A DNA stretch of 64,000 nt from Planctomycetota bacterium (GCA_014237855.1 JABACD010000007.1:129399-193398), one strand, 5' to 3'; shown: positions 8,798 through 17,792, counted from the first letter of the stretch. Notes: generated from the letters alone by a model not told the origin. Numbers and translations are program-made.

Positions 8798-10081
8798 ATG
8801 CGTCAGTTCCATTCCATCAATGCCCAAGTGGTCCCTGGCCTCCTGCTGGCCACCTCACTCTTCACCACCACCGCCGCCGCGCAGGACATCATCGGCGGTG
8901 GATTTGCGATCACAGGCTCTCAGCCGACACCCGCTGCCTTCGCCTCCTACGACACCCTCCCCAGTGGCGACAGGATCGTCTTCGACGGCCTGAGCATCGA
9001 CCGCTACGACTCCAGTGGGACGATCGTTCAGAACCTCGCGATCCTGCCCGGCTTCGTCTTCAATTCCTTCGTCGAGGCCGATCCGAGCTCCAGTTTTGCT
9101 CTCGTAGGCGAGAGTTCAAACGGCGACATCTTCCGTGTGGCCCTGGATGGTTCCGGCTACACGACCCTCGCGAATCTTCAGTTCAACTTCGACGCCGTTT
9201 TTGAGGATGCGAACAACGTGTTGATCAGCGCGGCAACCTGCGGTTTCGGTTGCGGCAATGACATCGTACGTGTCAATACAACCACGGGAAGTACAACCTT
9301 CGTGGCCAATGTGGCGGGGGCCTCGGGCCCGGTCGACATGGACGATCAGGGGAGGCTCTACTATGGAACCATTGACACGGTCACTCCGAACAACTCCAAG
9401 ATCATCTCCTGGAACCAGACCCAGCTTCACTCAGGCCCCGTTCTCGACGAGAGTGACGCGATCGTGCTCGTCTCAGGACTCGGAGGTGCCGGGGCACTCG
9501 CCATCGATCCCATCTTCGGCAACGTCTTTCTGGCCGAGTCGATCTTCGGAGGTACCAGCCGCATACTCGAGTTCGATGTCAGCAACGGCTCACTGGTCGA
9601 CGTCATCGTGGAGAGCCCCGATTACCTCACAAGTGTCGAGCTCATGCTGGGCCGAGGCATTGGCCACTTCCATGCCTACCAACCCGAAGATGGCGTCTTC
9701 ATGCACTACAACGGACAGGATGAGATCATCACTATCCGCCCGCAACGCCCCACAGCCTCGATCAGCCAGAGTGGAGCCGTGGCCACCCTCAGCGTTCAGA
9801 ACGCAGAACCCAATGGAGGCATGCTGGTACTCTTCTCGAATGCTGGCAACTTCGACCCGAACTACATCTCCGTTCAGCTGAGCTTCAACTTCCTGTTCCA
9901 CTCCAGTGTTCCGATCGGTCAGATCCAGCGCACCCCCTTGCTGATCCCCATCGACGCCACGGGTTCGGGGTCCTTCCAGTACTTCGATCCCGGCAACCTG
10001 CAGGGCACCAAGGTCTTCCAGGCCCTGATCACCGATAGCAACGGCGGCTTCATCGGAAGCACGACCGCAGCCCTGAACTAG
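8798..10081 (+). CDS. Secreted propeller-like protein under B12 riboswitch
   Basis: Exported protein of 427 residues with a signal peptide ending near TTTAAAQD. The body has repeated blocks of the form xxxSGxIxRxxLDGSGYTTLANL, FGCGNDIVRVNTTTGS, IFGNVFLAESIFGGTSRILEFDVSNGS, which read as NHL/SMP-30-like beta-propeller blades. The last ~100 residues (PNGGMLVLFSN ... LLIPIDATGSGSFQY ... VFQALITDSNG) form a beta-sandwich-like C-terminal module similar to those on other secreted proteins in this window. No known cobalamin gene shows this architecture to me. A surface cobalamin or cobamide-binding function is a hypothesis suggested only by the upstream riboswitch. Weak AGAAGA ribosome-binding site. 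Confidence 0.82.
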   Translation: MRQFHSINAQVVPGLLLATSLFTTTAAAQDIIGGGFAITGSQPTPAAFASYDTLPSGDRIVFDGLSIDRYDSSGTIVQNLAILPGFVFNSFVEADPSSSFALVGESSNGDIFRVALDGSGYTTLANLQFNFDAVFEDANNVLISAATCGFGCGNDIVRVNTTTGSTTFVANVAGASGPVDMDDQGRLYYGTIDTVTPNNSKIISWNQTQLHSGPVLDESDAIVLVSGLGGAGALAIDPIFGNVFLAESIFGGTSRILEFDVSNGSLVDVIVESPDYLTSVELMLGRGIGHFHAYQPEDGVFMHYNGQDEIITIRPQRPTASISQSGAVATLSVQNAEPNGGMLVLFSNAGNFDPNYISVQLSFNFLFHSSVPIGQIQRTPLLIPIDATGSGSFQYFDPGNLQGTKVFQALITDSNGGFIGSTTAALN

Positions 10082-10170
10082 CAGGGACCCGCTGAGTGCT
10101 GGGTGGGCTCCTCAGAAGAGCAGGCTGCCCAGCAGACCTTGGCAACGCCCCGCTCCGGGCAGGCCAGGCT

Positions 10171-10455
10171 CTAGACAGTTCGAAGCCCCTGGAACCAATC
10201 CAGGCCACGGGCAAGCTCCGGCTCCAGCGCACCCTGGAGGGTCATCGAGCTCGAACTGCAGCCATTGCAGGCACCGTGCAGACGCACCTCGACCCAGCCG
10301 AACTCATCGATCCGCACCAGACGGATGTCCCCTCCGTCCGCCAGGAAGAGCGGCCGGAGTCGTTCCAGAACAGCCTCGACCTGCTCGACCTGCGCTGGAT
10401 CTCCCTTGGGGCGATCGGAGGAACCACCGCCGAAGAGTCTCTCGAGGAATTCCAT
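10171..10455 (-). CDS. NifU-like C-terminal domain Fe-S scaffold protein
   Basis: Stand-alone Nfu domain of 94 residues that carries or delivers Fe-S clusters. The family signature is complete: VEAVLERLRPLFLADGGDIRLV followed by the cluster-binding LHGACNGCSSSSMTL (CxxC) and a terminal helix. A Gly/Ser-rich N-terminus precedes the domain. Its clients could include SdhB and other Fe-S proteins in this window, which is inference. It is convergent with the secreted protein gene at 8798 and followed upstream by a same-strand gene only 30 nt away, suggesting co-transcription. Confidence 0.9.
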   Translation of the reverse strand: MEFLERLFGGGSSDRPKGDPAQVEQVEAVLERLRPLFLADGGDIRLVRIDEFGWVEVRLHGACNGCSSSSMTLQGALEPELARGLDWFQGLRTV

Positions 10456-10484
10456 GGGTAACCCCTAGCCTACTCGAAAGCAGT

Positions 10485-11111
10485 TCACGAGGGCTCTCGC
10501 AACCAGCTGGCGGGAAACCGCCAGCTCCAGCCGCCATCCCTGATGTCGAGGGTCGTCTCGGGAAGGAGCACCCCGACCTGCTGTCGAAGGCCGTCGTAGC
10601 CACAGGATGGGGTTCGCGGACAGATCAGCACCCAGGCATCAGCCTCACCAAGCAATTGCCAGTGAAGCTTCTCCCCTTCGGGCAAATCGAGGACAGCCTG
10701 ACAGATCAGGGCCGCAAAGGCCCAGGGCAACTGCCATCCATCGTGAACCTCCGGCGCGAGATGAGGAATGGGTTGTTCGCAGACAAGATCCCGGCCACTC
10801 CGACGAGCAACCTCACCAACAGCGCTCATGAGAATCTCGAGACCGCGTGCCACTCGGCGGCTGAGCAGCATGTCAGCACCGGCCGCCGAGGAAAGCACGG
10901 CAAGCAGATATCCCATCTCGTCGGTATCGGCAGCCGACTGACCCAGGTCTTCAGAGCGCTCCCCCAACCAGTCTCTGGTGCGATCCACACCAATCAGTGC
11001 ATGTAGATTCGAGAGCAGCTGAGTGGTGTTGTTCATCCTGTGGACCAGCACAGGCAAGAGCATTCGTGCGAGTGGATCGCTCACGCTCGAGTCGATTTGC
11101 TCTTGGACCAA
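10485..11111 (-). CDS. DHp-like (histidine phosphotransferase-type) protein
   Basis: 208-residue soluble protein. Near the N-terminus LPVLVHRMNNTTQLLSNLHAL resembles a histidine-kinase H-box with His followed by Asn-Asn. The C-terminal half (IPHLAPEVHDGWQLPWAFAALICQAVLD) looks like a degenerate ATPase domain: I see an N-box-like helix but no G1 or G2 glycine boxes. This matches the layout of ChpT-type histidine phosphotransferases, which use a decayed kinase core. That assignment is inference. The start is TTG at 11111, supported by GGAG with a 6-nt spacer; no better ATG exists in the conserved region. Confidence 0.6.
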   Translation of the reverse strand: MVQEQIDSSVSDPLARMLLPVLVHRMNNTTQLLSNLHALIGVDRTRDWLGERSEDLGQSAADTDEMGYLLAVLSSAAGADMLLSRRVARGLEILMSAVGEVARRSGRDLVCEQPIPHLAPEVHDGWQLPWAFAALICQAVLDLPEGEKLHWQLLGEADAWVLICPRTPSCGYDGLRQQVGVLLPETTLDIRDGGWSWRFPASWLREPS

Positions 11112-11181
11112 GTGTTACTCCAAAGTGTGTAGGAGAGATTCCACGCTCGAACTTTCCAGGGAGCGTTTGCCCGTGACTTAT

Positions 11182-11212
11182 CCCCCGGACCTGACAGCTG
11201 ATGATCCGGGGG
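11182..11212 (-). terminator. Hairpin directly after tRNA-Leu
   Basis: Perfect 8-bp stem CCCCCGGA/TCCGGGGG with a 15-nt loop, abutting the CCA end of the tRNA on its downstream side. No U-tract follows, so it may be a processing or weak termination structure. Confidence 0.45.
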
Positions 11213-11299
11213 TGGTACCAAGGAGGGGACTCGAACCCCTACTCCCTTACGGGAAGTGGATTTTGAATCCACCGCGTCTACCAATTCCGCCACCCTGGC
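11213..11299 (-). tRNA. tRNA-Leu(CAA)
   Basis: 87-nt class II tRNA with encoded CCA. The acceptor stem GCCAGGG pairs with CCTTGGT (two G-U pairs), the discriminator is A, and the anticodon arm GTGGA-TTCAAAA-TCCAC gives anticodon CAA, reading UUG. A long variable arm TTCCC-GTAA-GGGAG and T-arm AGGGG-TTCGAGT-CCCCT are present. It lies 81 nt downstream of dapB on the same strand. Confidence 0.97.
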
Positions 11300-11380
11300 C
11301 CAGCGCACAGACTAGTCGGCCCCGGGGGGGAATCAAGCGGGGAATCCCCCAGCAGCGAGAAGAACGTCCAGGTCTTTCGG

Positions 11381-12133
11381 TTACTCGATCCCCGAGACCT
11401 CGAAGGCCAGCCCAATCCCCCGGCCGACACCTGCAGCTGTCAGCGCATAGCGCAGACTCGAGAGGATTCCCGGGGTGAAGGCATGCAGCCCATAGGTCTC
11501 GTGCACGAGACGGAGCACCTCCCCACGGCCACCAAAGGCCACCTCCTGATTGGCGAGGACGCCCGGCAGGCGCAGGGAGTGAATGGGTACACCGCCCACA
11601 TCCTGATCCCCACGAGCACAGGCAAGCCGCTCAGCAGTATCCCTGGCAGTCCCCGAAGGCGCATCCTTCTTCGCCGGCCCGTGGCGCTCGATGATCTCCG
11701 CTCGGGAGAAGAATCTCGCGGCCTCCTCCGCCGCTCGTTGAAGGAGCCACATGCCGACAGAGAAGTTCGGGACCACGAGACCTCCCAACCCGACTTCCCG
11801 GGCTGCTCGGTCCAGGGAGTCATTGTCTTCCAGGGAAAGGCCGCTCGTGCCGATCACCGGTCGCTGACCGACGGAGAGCATCCTCAGACCGTGACGTCCC
11901 CCAGCTCCGGCCTCGGTCAGGTCGAGCCCCACACTGGCACCCGTGGCCGCCAGGCCCTCCTCCGTGCACTCACCGCGGCCCAGACATCCCACGACCTCAA
12001 AGGCAGGGTGCTCCTCAAGCACTTGCAAGGCATGACGCCCCATCCTGCCCTTGTATCCACAGATGACAACGCTGATGGGAAGCTCGGATTCGTGCACTGG
12101 CCTGGCCTTCATCGGCGACTCCTCGTCCTGCAT
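11381..12133 (-). CDS. dapB: 4-hydroxy-tetrahydrodipicolinate reductase
   Basis: Second committed enzyme of the lysine/diaminopimelate branch; reduces the DapA product with NAD(P)H. The N-terminal nucleotide-binding motif is VVICGYKGRMGRHALQ. The active-site block IERHGPAKKDAPSGTA carries the general acid His and catalytic Lys region. The length of about 250 residues is normal. ATG at 12133 overlaps the preceding stop as TGATG; a GTG one codon earlier is the alternative. It is coupled to the sugar-nucleotide pyrophosphorylase gene, so the pair may link peptidoglycan precursor supply (DAP and UDP-sugar); that link is inference. Confidence 0.92.
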   Translation of the reverse strand: MQDEESPMKARPVHESELPISVVICGYKGRMGRHALQVLEEHPAFEVVGCLGRGECTEEGLAATGASVGLDLTEAGAGGRHGLRMLSVGQRPVIGTSGLSLEDNDSLDRAAREVGLGGLVVPNFSVGMWLLQRAAEEAARFFSRAEIIERHGPAKKDAPSGTARDTAERLACARGDQDVGGVPIHSLRLPGVLANQEVAFGGRGEVLRLVHETYGLHAFTPGILSSLRYALTAAGVGRGIGLAFEVSGIE

Positions 12134-13617
12134 CACCCCTGATCGTACAGGTGCCCCGCCGCCCCGATTGTCGGAGCAGGCTGCCCACCAGCCATGAAAC
12201 TCTCCTCGTCTTCAGCCACGAGCGGATCAACCTCCACCGGCCTGACTCCCTGGTCATCGGGAGCGGGCAGCTCATGACCGGCCTGCTCCGCCCAGCCAGC
12301 AAAGAGCCGGCACAGATCACGTCGCGCCGTCGCGGGCGAGTCCTCGCCTTCTGCATTCTTCACAGGGCTGAACTCGAGGGAGCGCTCCACTTCCATCGTC
12401 ACGCTCGCTGGAGACTTTCCGAGTGCGTCAAAGATGAAGGTCTCGAACTTCGCGCCGTCCACCTCTCGAGAGCTCCCAGTGCCATCAATACAGGCCATTC
12501 CCTTGCGCGCGACATGCCAGGGTAGCTCAAGCCTGACGCGGGTCAGCTCATCGACAAAATCGAGATCGAGCAGATGGGCCGCGATGTTCCCGGCGCGAAA
12601 CAGGAGCTGCCCCGCATCATCCTGGGCCTCTCTCAGGCTCTCGGGGAGGTCGGAGTACTCGATACAGCCCAGACTTCCGTCAATCCTCCCGATCACGCCA
12701 ACCTTCTCGCCAGCATCCCGCTTGGCCACAACCTTGCTGGACATTCGCGCTCCCGCAAGCGAGTGCAGCCCAATGAACAGTGGATCAGCCGGGCGTACCA
12801 GGGGATTGTCTACCTGGAAGTAGGAGAACATGCTCACCCCCCGTGACCTGGCATGCTCGAGGCAACCAGAGTCCTCCAGGGCTGCCAGCGTGCCGCCATG
12901 CCCATTGGGCGCCAGGAAGATCGAGCCCGGGCCTGACATCAGAATCCGCCCCTCCAGATCGAGGGCCGGAATCATGGCCTGCGAGAAGAAGGAAACCTGC
13001 TCGGCATCCAGCCCGAAGTACTCGTTGTCGGCAAAAATCCTGCGCGTCTGCGCGTCATTGGCAGGCGATGTCATCACATACCAGGAGAGCCGCGCACCGC
13101 TCCTCGCCTGGGACGCACGAAGCCTCCTGGCATGGAAGTCGAACAAGGTCCGACCAGAGACTGGCCCCACTGGGAAGTCCCCCTTCGGCCCGTCATAACC
13201 CAGGCGTGAGGCTTGTCCTCCTGCCACCAGCAAGAAGCCCACCTCCCCCGCTGCCAGGAGCTGCACTCCACGGCGCCGGGCCTGGTTGGCCTGCTCCTGC
13301 TGCTCCGCACTACGTCGCAGGGGAAAGAGCTCAGGTGGATCGAAGCTGTCGCCGCCGGAGGAGTCCACGGGAGCACCTCCCACCAGCAACCTCCCATGCT
13401 GCTCGACCAGATCGAAGTCGATGCCTGCAACTTGCTCGAGCAGGGCGCTCCTCCCCTCGGGTGAAAGGTCTTCCCAGAAGGCGAAGAGGTGCTCCTGGCC
13501 GCGGTCCGCGGCCAGGTTGCGCAGCTCGCGCTCGGAAGGAATCAACGCGAGCTCCCGATCAGTCGCTCGCAGCGGGCTGCGCCGTACTGGAGAGGCTCTC
13601 GAAGAGCTGCTCGACAA
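12133..13617 (-). CDS. UDPGP-type UTP--sugar-1-phosphate uridylyltransferase
   Basis: Member of the UDPGP type 1 family, related to eukaryotic UDP-GlcNAc pyrophosphorylase (UAP1). The signature LLVAGGQASRLGYDGPKGDFPVG provides the Gly-rich UTP loop and catalytic Lys/Arg. Later blocks MFSYFQVDNPLVRPADP and GRIDGSLGCIEYSDLPE correspond to the metal and sugar sites of that family. About 480 residues. The predicted ATG at 13617 overlaps the upstream gene by 59 nt, so the true start may be a little downstream. The substrate (GlcNAc-1-P versus Glc-1-P) cannot be settled from sequence alone. Confidence 0.85.
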   Translation of the reverse strand: MSSSSSRASPVRRSPLRATDRELALIPSERELRNLAADRGQEHLFAFWEDLSPEGRSALLEQVAGIDFDLVEQHGRLLVGGAPVDSSGGDSFDPPELFPLRRSAEQQEQANQARRRGVQLLAAGEVGFLLVAGGQASRLGYDGPKGDFPVGPVSGRTLFDFHARRLRASQARSGARLSWYVMTSPANDAQTRRIFADNEYFGLDAEQVSFFSQAMIPALDLEGRILMSGPGSIFLAPNGHGGTLAALEDSGCLEHARSRGVSMFSYFQVDNPLVRPADPLFIGLHSLAGARMSSKVVAKRDAGEKVGVIGRIDGSLGCIEYSDLPESLREAQDDAGQLLFRAGNIAAHLLDLDFVDELTRVRLELPWHVARKGMACIDGTGSSREVDGAKFETFIFDALGKSPASVTMEVERSLEFSPVKNAEGEDSPATARRDLCRLFAGWAEQAGHELPAPDDQGVRPVEVDPLVAEDEESFMAGGQPAPTIGAAGHLYDQG

Positions 13618-13906
13618 GATGTACGAGGGCTTCGATCTTCTTGTCCTGCATCACCTGGCGCCGCACGAGCGAGTCCACAAGGGGCGGCAGAATTGCCTCG
13701 CGGGTGTAATTGTTGATCATGTTGATGATCTCCGCTCGCGGGGCATCGGGCAGCTTGTGAAAGTGATAGCGATACTTCTGGTGAAGTACATCCTCTGTGA
13801 TGTGCAGGCACTCGGAAGTGATCTGCTCGACGCTGGCAGGGTCATGCGTCGCGTGAAAAACCTCTTTCTTATATTCGTGAAGGAGTTCTTTGAACTTCTG
13901 CTGCAA
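13559..13906 (-). CDS. Small helical hypothetical protein (TTG start)
   Basis: Family not recognised. The product is 115 residues, amphipathic and helical, with many charged residues (KFKELLHEYKKEVFHATHD ... QDKKIEALVHLVEQLFESL). The start is taken as TTG at 13906 because a perfect AAGGAG lies 7 nt upstream. An in-frame ATG at 14002 would add 32 Arg/Pro/Ser-rich residues and has no ribosome-binding site. The 3' end overlaps the UDPGP gene, so the two are likely co-translated. It may act with that enzyme or in fatty-acid cluster expression, but no function is claimed. Confidence 0.6.
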   Translation of the reverse strand: MQQKFKELLHEYKKEVFHATHDPASVEQITSECLHITEDVLHQKYRYHFHKLPDAPRAEIINMINNYTREAILPPLVDSLVRRQVMQDKKIEALVHLVEQLFESLSSTAQPAASD

Positions 13907-14107
13907 GGTTGGGCTCCTTAGTTCCCCAGGACGGGGCCATCGAGAATCGGAATTAATTCTGTTGGGGGACCGCCTCTCCCCCACGGAGGGACGGATGTTC
14001 ATTCTAGCCCGAAAAGCGGGCCTTGTCTTAGCTAGATTCAGCGACTGGCGGTAGCTACACGCATGCCTCAGGCAAGGGCAAGAAGTGCCCCCCCGAGCCC
14101 CCAGGCG

Positions 14108-15361
14108 TCATGCCCCCGGGTCCAGCTGGCCAATACAGATGGAAACATTGTGTCCCCCAAATCCGAGAGAATTCGAGAGGCAATTGCGGACATTCATCTC
14201 CCGAGCTGCGCCCGGTACGTAGTCCAGATCACAATCAGGATCAGGCGTGGTGTAGTTGCGAGTTGGATGCACCACTCCATGATGAATGGCCAGGGTAGTG
14301 GCCACCAGCTCGACAGCAGAGGAGGCGCCCAGCAGGTGCCCGATCATGGACTTGGTGGAGGAGACGGCCAGCTTGTCTGCATGCTCACCGAAGCAGCGGC
14401 GGATCGCTCGCGACTCGATGGCATCGTTGTAGGCCGTGCTGGTTCCGTGAGCGTTGATGTAGTCAACCTGATCGACACTGATCCCAGCCTGCTTGAGGGC
14501 CAGGCCCATGGCTCGCGCCGGACCGACACCGTCTTCCTTCGGGGCGGTGATGTGAAAGGCATCGTCGGTGGAGCCAAAGCCCTTGATCTCGGCCAGGATG
14601 TTCGCACCGCGATTCCTGGCGTGCTCGAGTTCCTCGATCACGAGGATTCCACATCCCTCCCCCATCACGAACCCGTCTCGATCCTTGTCGAAGGGCCGAC
14701 AGGCTGCGCCCGGATCATCGTTGCGGGTGGACAGCGCCTTGGCGGAGCAGAAGCCGGCCAATCCCAGCGGCGTGGTCGCCGACTCGGCGCCACCCGTGAG
14801 GACCAGGTCGCACTCGCCGCTACGAACCGCCTGGAAGGCCATCCCGATGGCATGCCCCGAGGAGGCGCAGGCACTCGAGGTGGTGAAGGCTGTCCCCAGC
14901 AAGCCATGCTCGATGGCCACCTGCCCACTCACGGCGTTGGCCATGATGCGCGGGATGAAGTGCGGGCTCACCCGGCGGGCGCCCTTTTCCCCCATCACGA
15001 GGTGCTGCTCCTCGATCCCGGTGATACCTCCGATGCCCGTTCCGATGATCGAACCGTAGTTCTCTCGGCGCTCCTCGGGCAAGGCCTTGATGTCCTCCAG
15101 CCCGGCTGCGCGCAGAGCCTCGGTCGAGGCCATCAGGGCCCACATGGTGAAGGGATCCAGCTTGCGCTGCTGTGGTCGATCAAAGTGGTCGTCCACCTTC
15201 CAATCGACACAGGCCGCTATCTTGGTTGAATGCCCACTGACATCGAAGCGAGTGATCGGTCCAACTCCGTTCTCGCCCTCGAGCATTCGCCCCCATGAAG
15301 TTTCAACGTCGAGCCCGAGGGCGTTGACCGTACCCAGACCCGTGATTACCACACGACGCAT
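14108..15361 (-). CDS. fabF: 3-oxoacyl-ACP synthase II
   Basis: Elongating beta-ketoacyl-ACP synthase of type II fatty acid synthesis; condenses malonyl-ACP with acyl-ACP. Catalytic Cys in TTSSACASSGHAIG, first catalytic His in NAHGTSTAYND, second in MIGHLLGASSAVE. Length 417 is typical for FabF. Last gene of the rpmF-plsX-fabHDG-acpP-fabF cluster, 140 nt after acpP. ATG at 15361 begins the conserved MRRVVITGLG N-terminus, so the start is secure. Confidence 0.97.
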   Translation of the reverse strand: MRRVVITGLGTVNALGLDVETSWGRMLEGENGVGPITRFDVSGHSTKIAACVDWKVDDHFDRPQQRKLDPFTMWALMASTEALRAAGLEDIKALPEERRENYGSIIGTGIGGITGIEEQHLVMGEKGARRVSPHFIPRIMANAVSGQVAIEHGLLGTAFTTSSACASSGHAIGMAFQAVRSGECDLVLTGGAESATTPLGLAGFCSAKALSTRNDDPGAACRPFDKDRDGFVMGEGCGILVIEELEHARNRGANILAEIKGFGSTDDAFHITAPKEDGVGPARAMGLALKQAGISVDQVDYINAHGTSTAYNDAIESRAIRRCFGEHADKLAVSSTKSMIGHLLGASSAVELVATTLAIHHGVVHPTRNYTTPDPDCDLDYVPGAAREMNVRNCLSNSLGFGGHNVSICIGQLDPGA

Positions 15362-15500
15362 CGATATCTCCTGTCGTTAATTCACACGACTGGCTCTTGG
15401 AGACCCCAGGCGGCTCGAAAGGTGATGGGTACGTGGGACGAACCCACCCGATCACTCGAGCCGGACAGGGCCTCCAAACTAGGTTGGTTCTGGAGTCTGC

Positions 15501-15752
15501 TTAGAGCTTGGACGTGATGTAGTCGATCGCGTTCCCGACCGTCTGAATCTTCTCGGCGTCCTCGTCAGGGATCGAAACTTCGAACTCGTCTTCCAACTCC
15601 ATCACCAACTCGACGGTGTCGAGCGAATCGGCTCCGAGGTCGTTGATGAAGGATGTCTCCGGCGTGACCTTGTCGGCCGACGCACCCATCTGGTCACAAA
15701 CGATTCGGATTACGCGGTCGTGGATGGAGGAATCACTCACCTTGGTACTCAC
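15501..15752 (-). CDS. acpP: Acyl carrier protein
   Basis: Small acidic carrier (83 residues) that holds growing acyl chains on 4'-phosphopantetheine. The attachment Ser lies in the invariant motif [21 protein letters not shown]. Helical, strongly acidic C-terminal half as expected. It sits between fabG and fabF, with a 237-nt upstream gap that may hold its own promoter, consistent with the high ACP levels cells need; no promoter is claimed. Confidence 0.98.
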   Translation of the reverse strand: MSTKVSDSSIHDRVIRIVCDQMGASADKVTPETSFINDLGADSLDTVELVMELEDEFEVSIPDEDAEKIQTVGNAIDYITSKL

Positions 15753-15989
15753 TGCGGTATTTTGGGTCTAGGGATGATGGGAGGCCCAGGCAACCTGGCG
15801 TGTCCATGCACGCTCCGGCTGGGCCCCTGGATGATCGCACCTCGCCCGGAGGTCGAGCCCTGAATCTCAGGGACCCCCATTACAAGGAACTCAGGTCCAA
15901 ATGGACAGTCTCGGGTTGATTGACCTGCTGGGCTCCCTTCCCGAGTGGGAATCGGGCGCCCCAGACGCGGCCGTGGTCCCGTTGGGGGC

Positions 15990-16763
15990 TCAAATCGACA
16001 GCCCCCCATCGATGACCAGGGTCTGCCCGGTGATGTAGTCACCTCCAGAGCCCAGGAGGAACTCCACCGCGGAGGCGATCTCCTCGGAGCGTCCAATACG
16101 CCCCAGGGGAATCGACTGCTTCAGCTCGGCTGCGGCCGCCTCGTCGATGGCGGCCGTCATGTCGGTCTCGATGAACCCCGGCGCGATCGCGTTCACACAG
16201 ACCCCTCGACCAGCGAGCTCCTTGGCCAGAGAGCGGGTAAGGCCGATCACCCCCGCCTTGCTGGCCGCGTAGTTGGCCTGGCCGGCATTTCCTGTGATCC
16301 CGACCACCGAGGCGATGTTCACGATCCGCCCACGGCATTTCATGAGGGGCCGGGTAGCGGCCTTCATGAAGTTCCAGGCCCCCTTGAGATTGACGTCGAT
16401 CACCCGATCGAAGTCCTCCTCACTCATCCGCAGCATCAGCTGGTCACGGGTCACTCCCGCATTGTTGACGAGGATGTCAAGCCCGCCCAGCTCAGTCTGA
16501 ATCTGCTTGGTGAGGGTCGCCACATCTTCGGTTGCCGAGACATCGACACCATAGGCAGCATGACCCCCATCTGGGCCAGCGGCATTGCATGCTGCCAGAG
16601 TCTCGGCGCAGTTCTCTGCGGAGGTGGCCACGCAGGCCACCTTGGCCCCGCGCAGCGCAAGGCGTTCAGCGATCGCTCTCCCGATGCCTCGGGAGGCGCC
16701 GGTGACGACGGCGACTCGACCGGCAAGTGGCCGCAACTCGGTGCTAGAGGATTCGGAGCTCAA
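15990..16763 (-). CDS. fabG: 3-oxoacyl-ACP reductase
   Basis: NADPH-dependent SDR enzyme that reduces beta-ketoacyl-ACP in each elongation cycle. Cofactor loop VTGASRGIGRAIAERL, NNAGVT motif, catalytic Ser in IVNIASVVG, and the Tyr-Lys pair in YAASKAGVIGLTRSLAKE. The C-terminal GGDYITGQTLVIDGG is diagnostic for FabG. 257 residues. The first residues (MSSESSSTELRPL) form a short extension; the start could also be a few codons downstream. Confidence 0.97.
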   Translation of the reverse strand: MSSESSSTELRPLAGRVAVVTGASRGIGRAIAERLALRGAKVACVATSAENCAETLAACNAAGPDGGHAAYGVDVSATEDVATLTKQIQTELGGLDILVNNAGVTRDQLMLRMSEEDFDRVIDVNLKGAWNFMKAATRPLMKCRGRIVNIASVVGITGNAGQANYAASKAGVIGLTRSLAKELAGRGVCVNAIAPGFIETDMTAAIDEAAAAELKQSIPLGRIGRSEEIASAVEFLLGSGGDYITGQTLVIDGGLSI

Positions 16764-16868
16764 GGCAAGTGCTGGGGTTGAAGGCGATCCAAAGACTAGT
16801 GAACCAGGGGACAGGAGGCCAGCTAGCGCCCCGCCCTCCCCGAAAAAGTGAAGTAACCGGTGGGCGGC

Positions 16869-17792
16869 TCAGGAAGCGCAATCCGCAGGCGTTGCGGCGG
16901 AATCCACCTCGGCATCCTTGTCGATCTTACGCAGGAGTCCGGCGAGAACCTGCCCCGGACCGGGCTCCAGGAAGTGATTGATGCCCGCGTCCAGTGCCCA
17001 GCGCATCGACTTCTCCCAAAGAACCGGAGCACAGACCTGGGCTCCCAGCTGTTCACGGATCACAGCGGGTTCGGAGACCGGACCTCCCGAGACATTGCTG
17101 AGGAAGGGCACCCGGGGCTCGCGAATTTCGATGTCGGTCAGTGCGGCGCTCAGACGATCTGAAGCCGGGCGCATGCACTCGGAGTGAAAACCACCCGCAA
17201 CCACCAGGCGCCTGGCTCGACGAACCCCATGCTCCTTGGCCTGGGCCTCCACAAGCTCAAGGGCTGCCAGTTCCCCGGAGACGATGATCTGGCCCGGCGC
17301 ATTGATGTTGGCCACGGAACAGATGCCCGCCTGGGACCCGACCTCGGCCAACCGTCGGGCGGTGGACTCGTCAGCTCCCATCAGGGAGACCATCGAGCTG
17401 GGGATCGACTCGCTGGCCTCCTGCATGGCCTCGCCGCGCAGTCTGACCAGCCGCAGTCCATCCGCGAAGTCCAGGGAGCCGGCTGCCCAGAGAGCGGTGT
17501 ACTCCCCCAGGCTGAGCCCCGCACAGACGCTGGACGCAGCCAGGTCAAGCCCCTGGGACTCAAGCACACGCAGGATGGCAACGCTGGTAGTGAAGATGCC
17601 GGGCTGAGCAATGTCCGTCCGATTGACCTCCTCAGCTCCCGCCCAGCACTTCTCACCGAGGCCAAAGCCAAGCAGCTCGTCCGCCTCCGCAAAGGTCTCC
17701 CGTGCGATCGCGCTGGCCTCGCACCAGTCGCGCCCCATTCCCTCGAATTGAGCTCCCTGTCCGGGGAGCAAGATTCCGCGCTTCATGTTCAT
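16869..17792 (-). CDS. fabD: Malonyl-CoA:ACP transacylase
   Basis: Transfers malonyl from CoA to ACP to feed FabH and FabF. The N-terminal LLPGQGAQFEGMG motif, nucleophilic Ser in CAGLSLGEYTALWAAG, the Arg of RLRGEAMQEA and catalytic His in GGFHSECM are all present. 307 residues, normal. ATG at 17792 or the third-codon ATG both fit. It lies 51 nt downstream of fabH in the same operon. Confidence 0.97.
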   Translation of the reverse strand: MNMKRGILLPGQGAQFEGMGRDWCEASAIARETFAEADELLGFGLGEKCWAGAEEVNRTDIAQPGIFTTSVAILRVLESQGLDLAASSVCAGLSLGEYTALWAAGSLDFADGLRLVRLRGEAMQEASESIPSSMVSLMGADESTARRLAEVGSQAGICSVANINAPGQIIVSGELAALELVEAQAKEHGVRRARRLVVAGGFHSECMRPASDRLSAALTDIEIREPRVPFLSNVSGGPVSEPAVIREQLGAQVCAPVLWEKSMRWALDAGINHFLEPGPGQVLAGLLRKIDKDAEVDSAATPADCAS

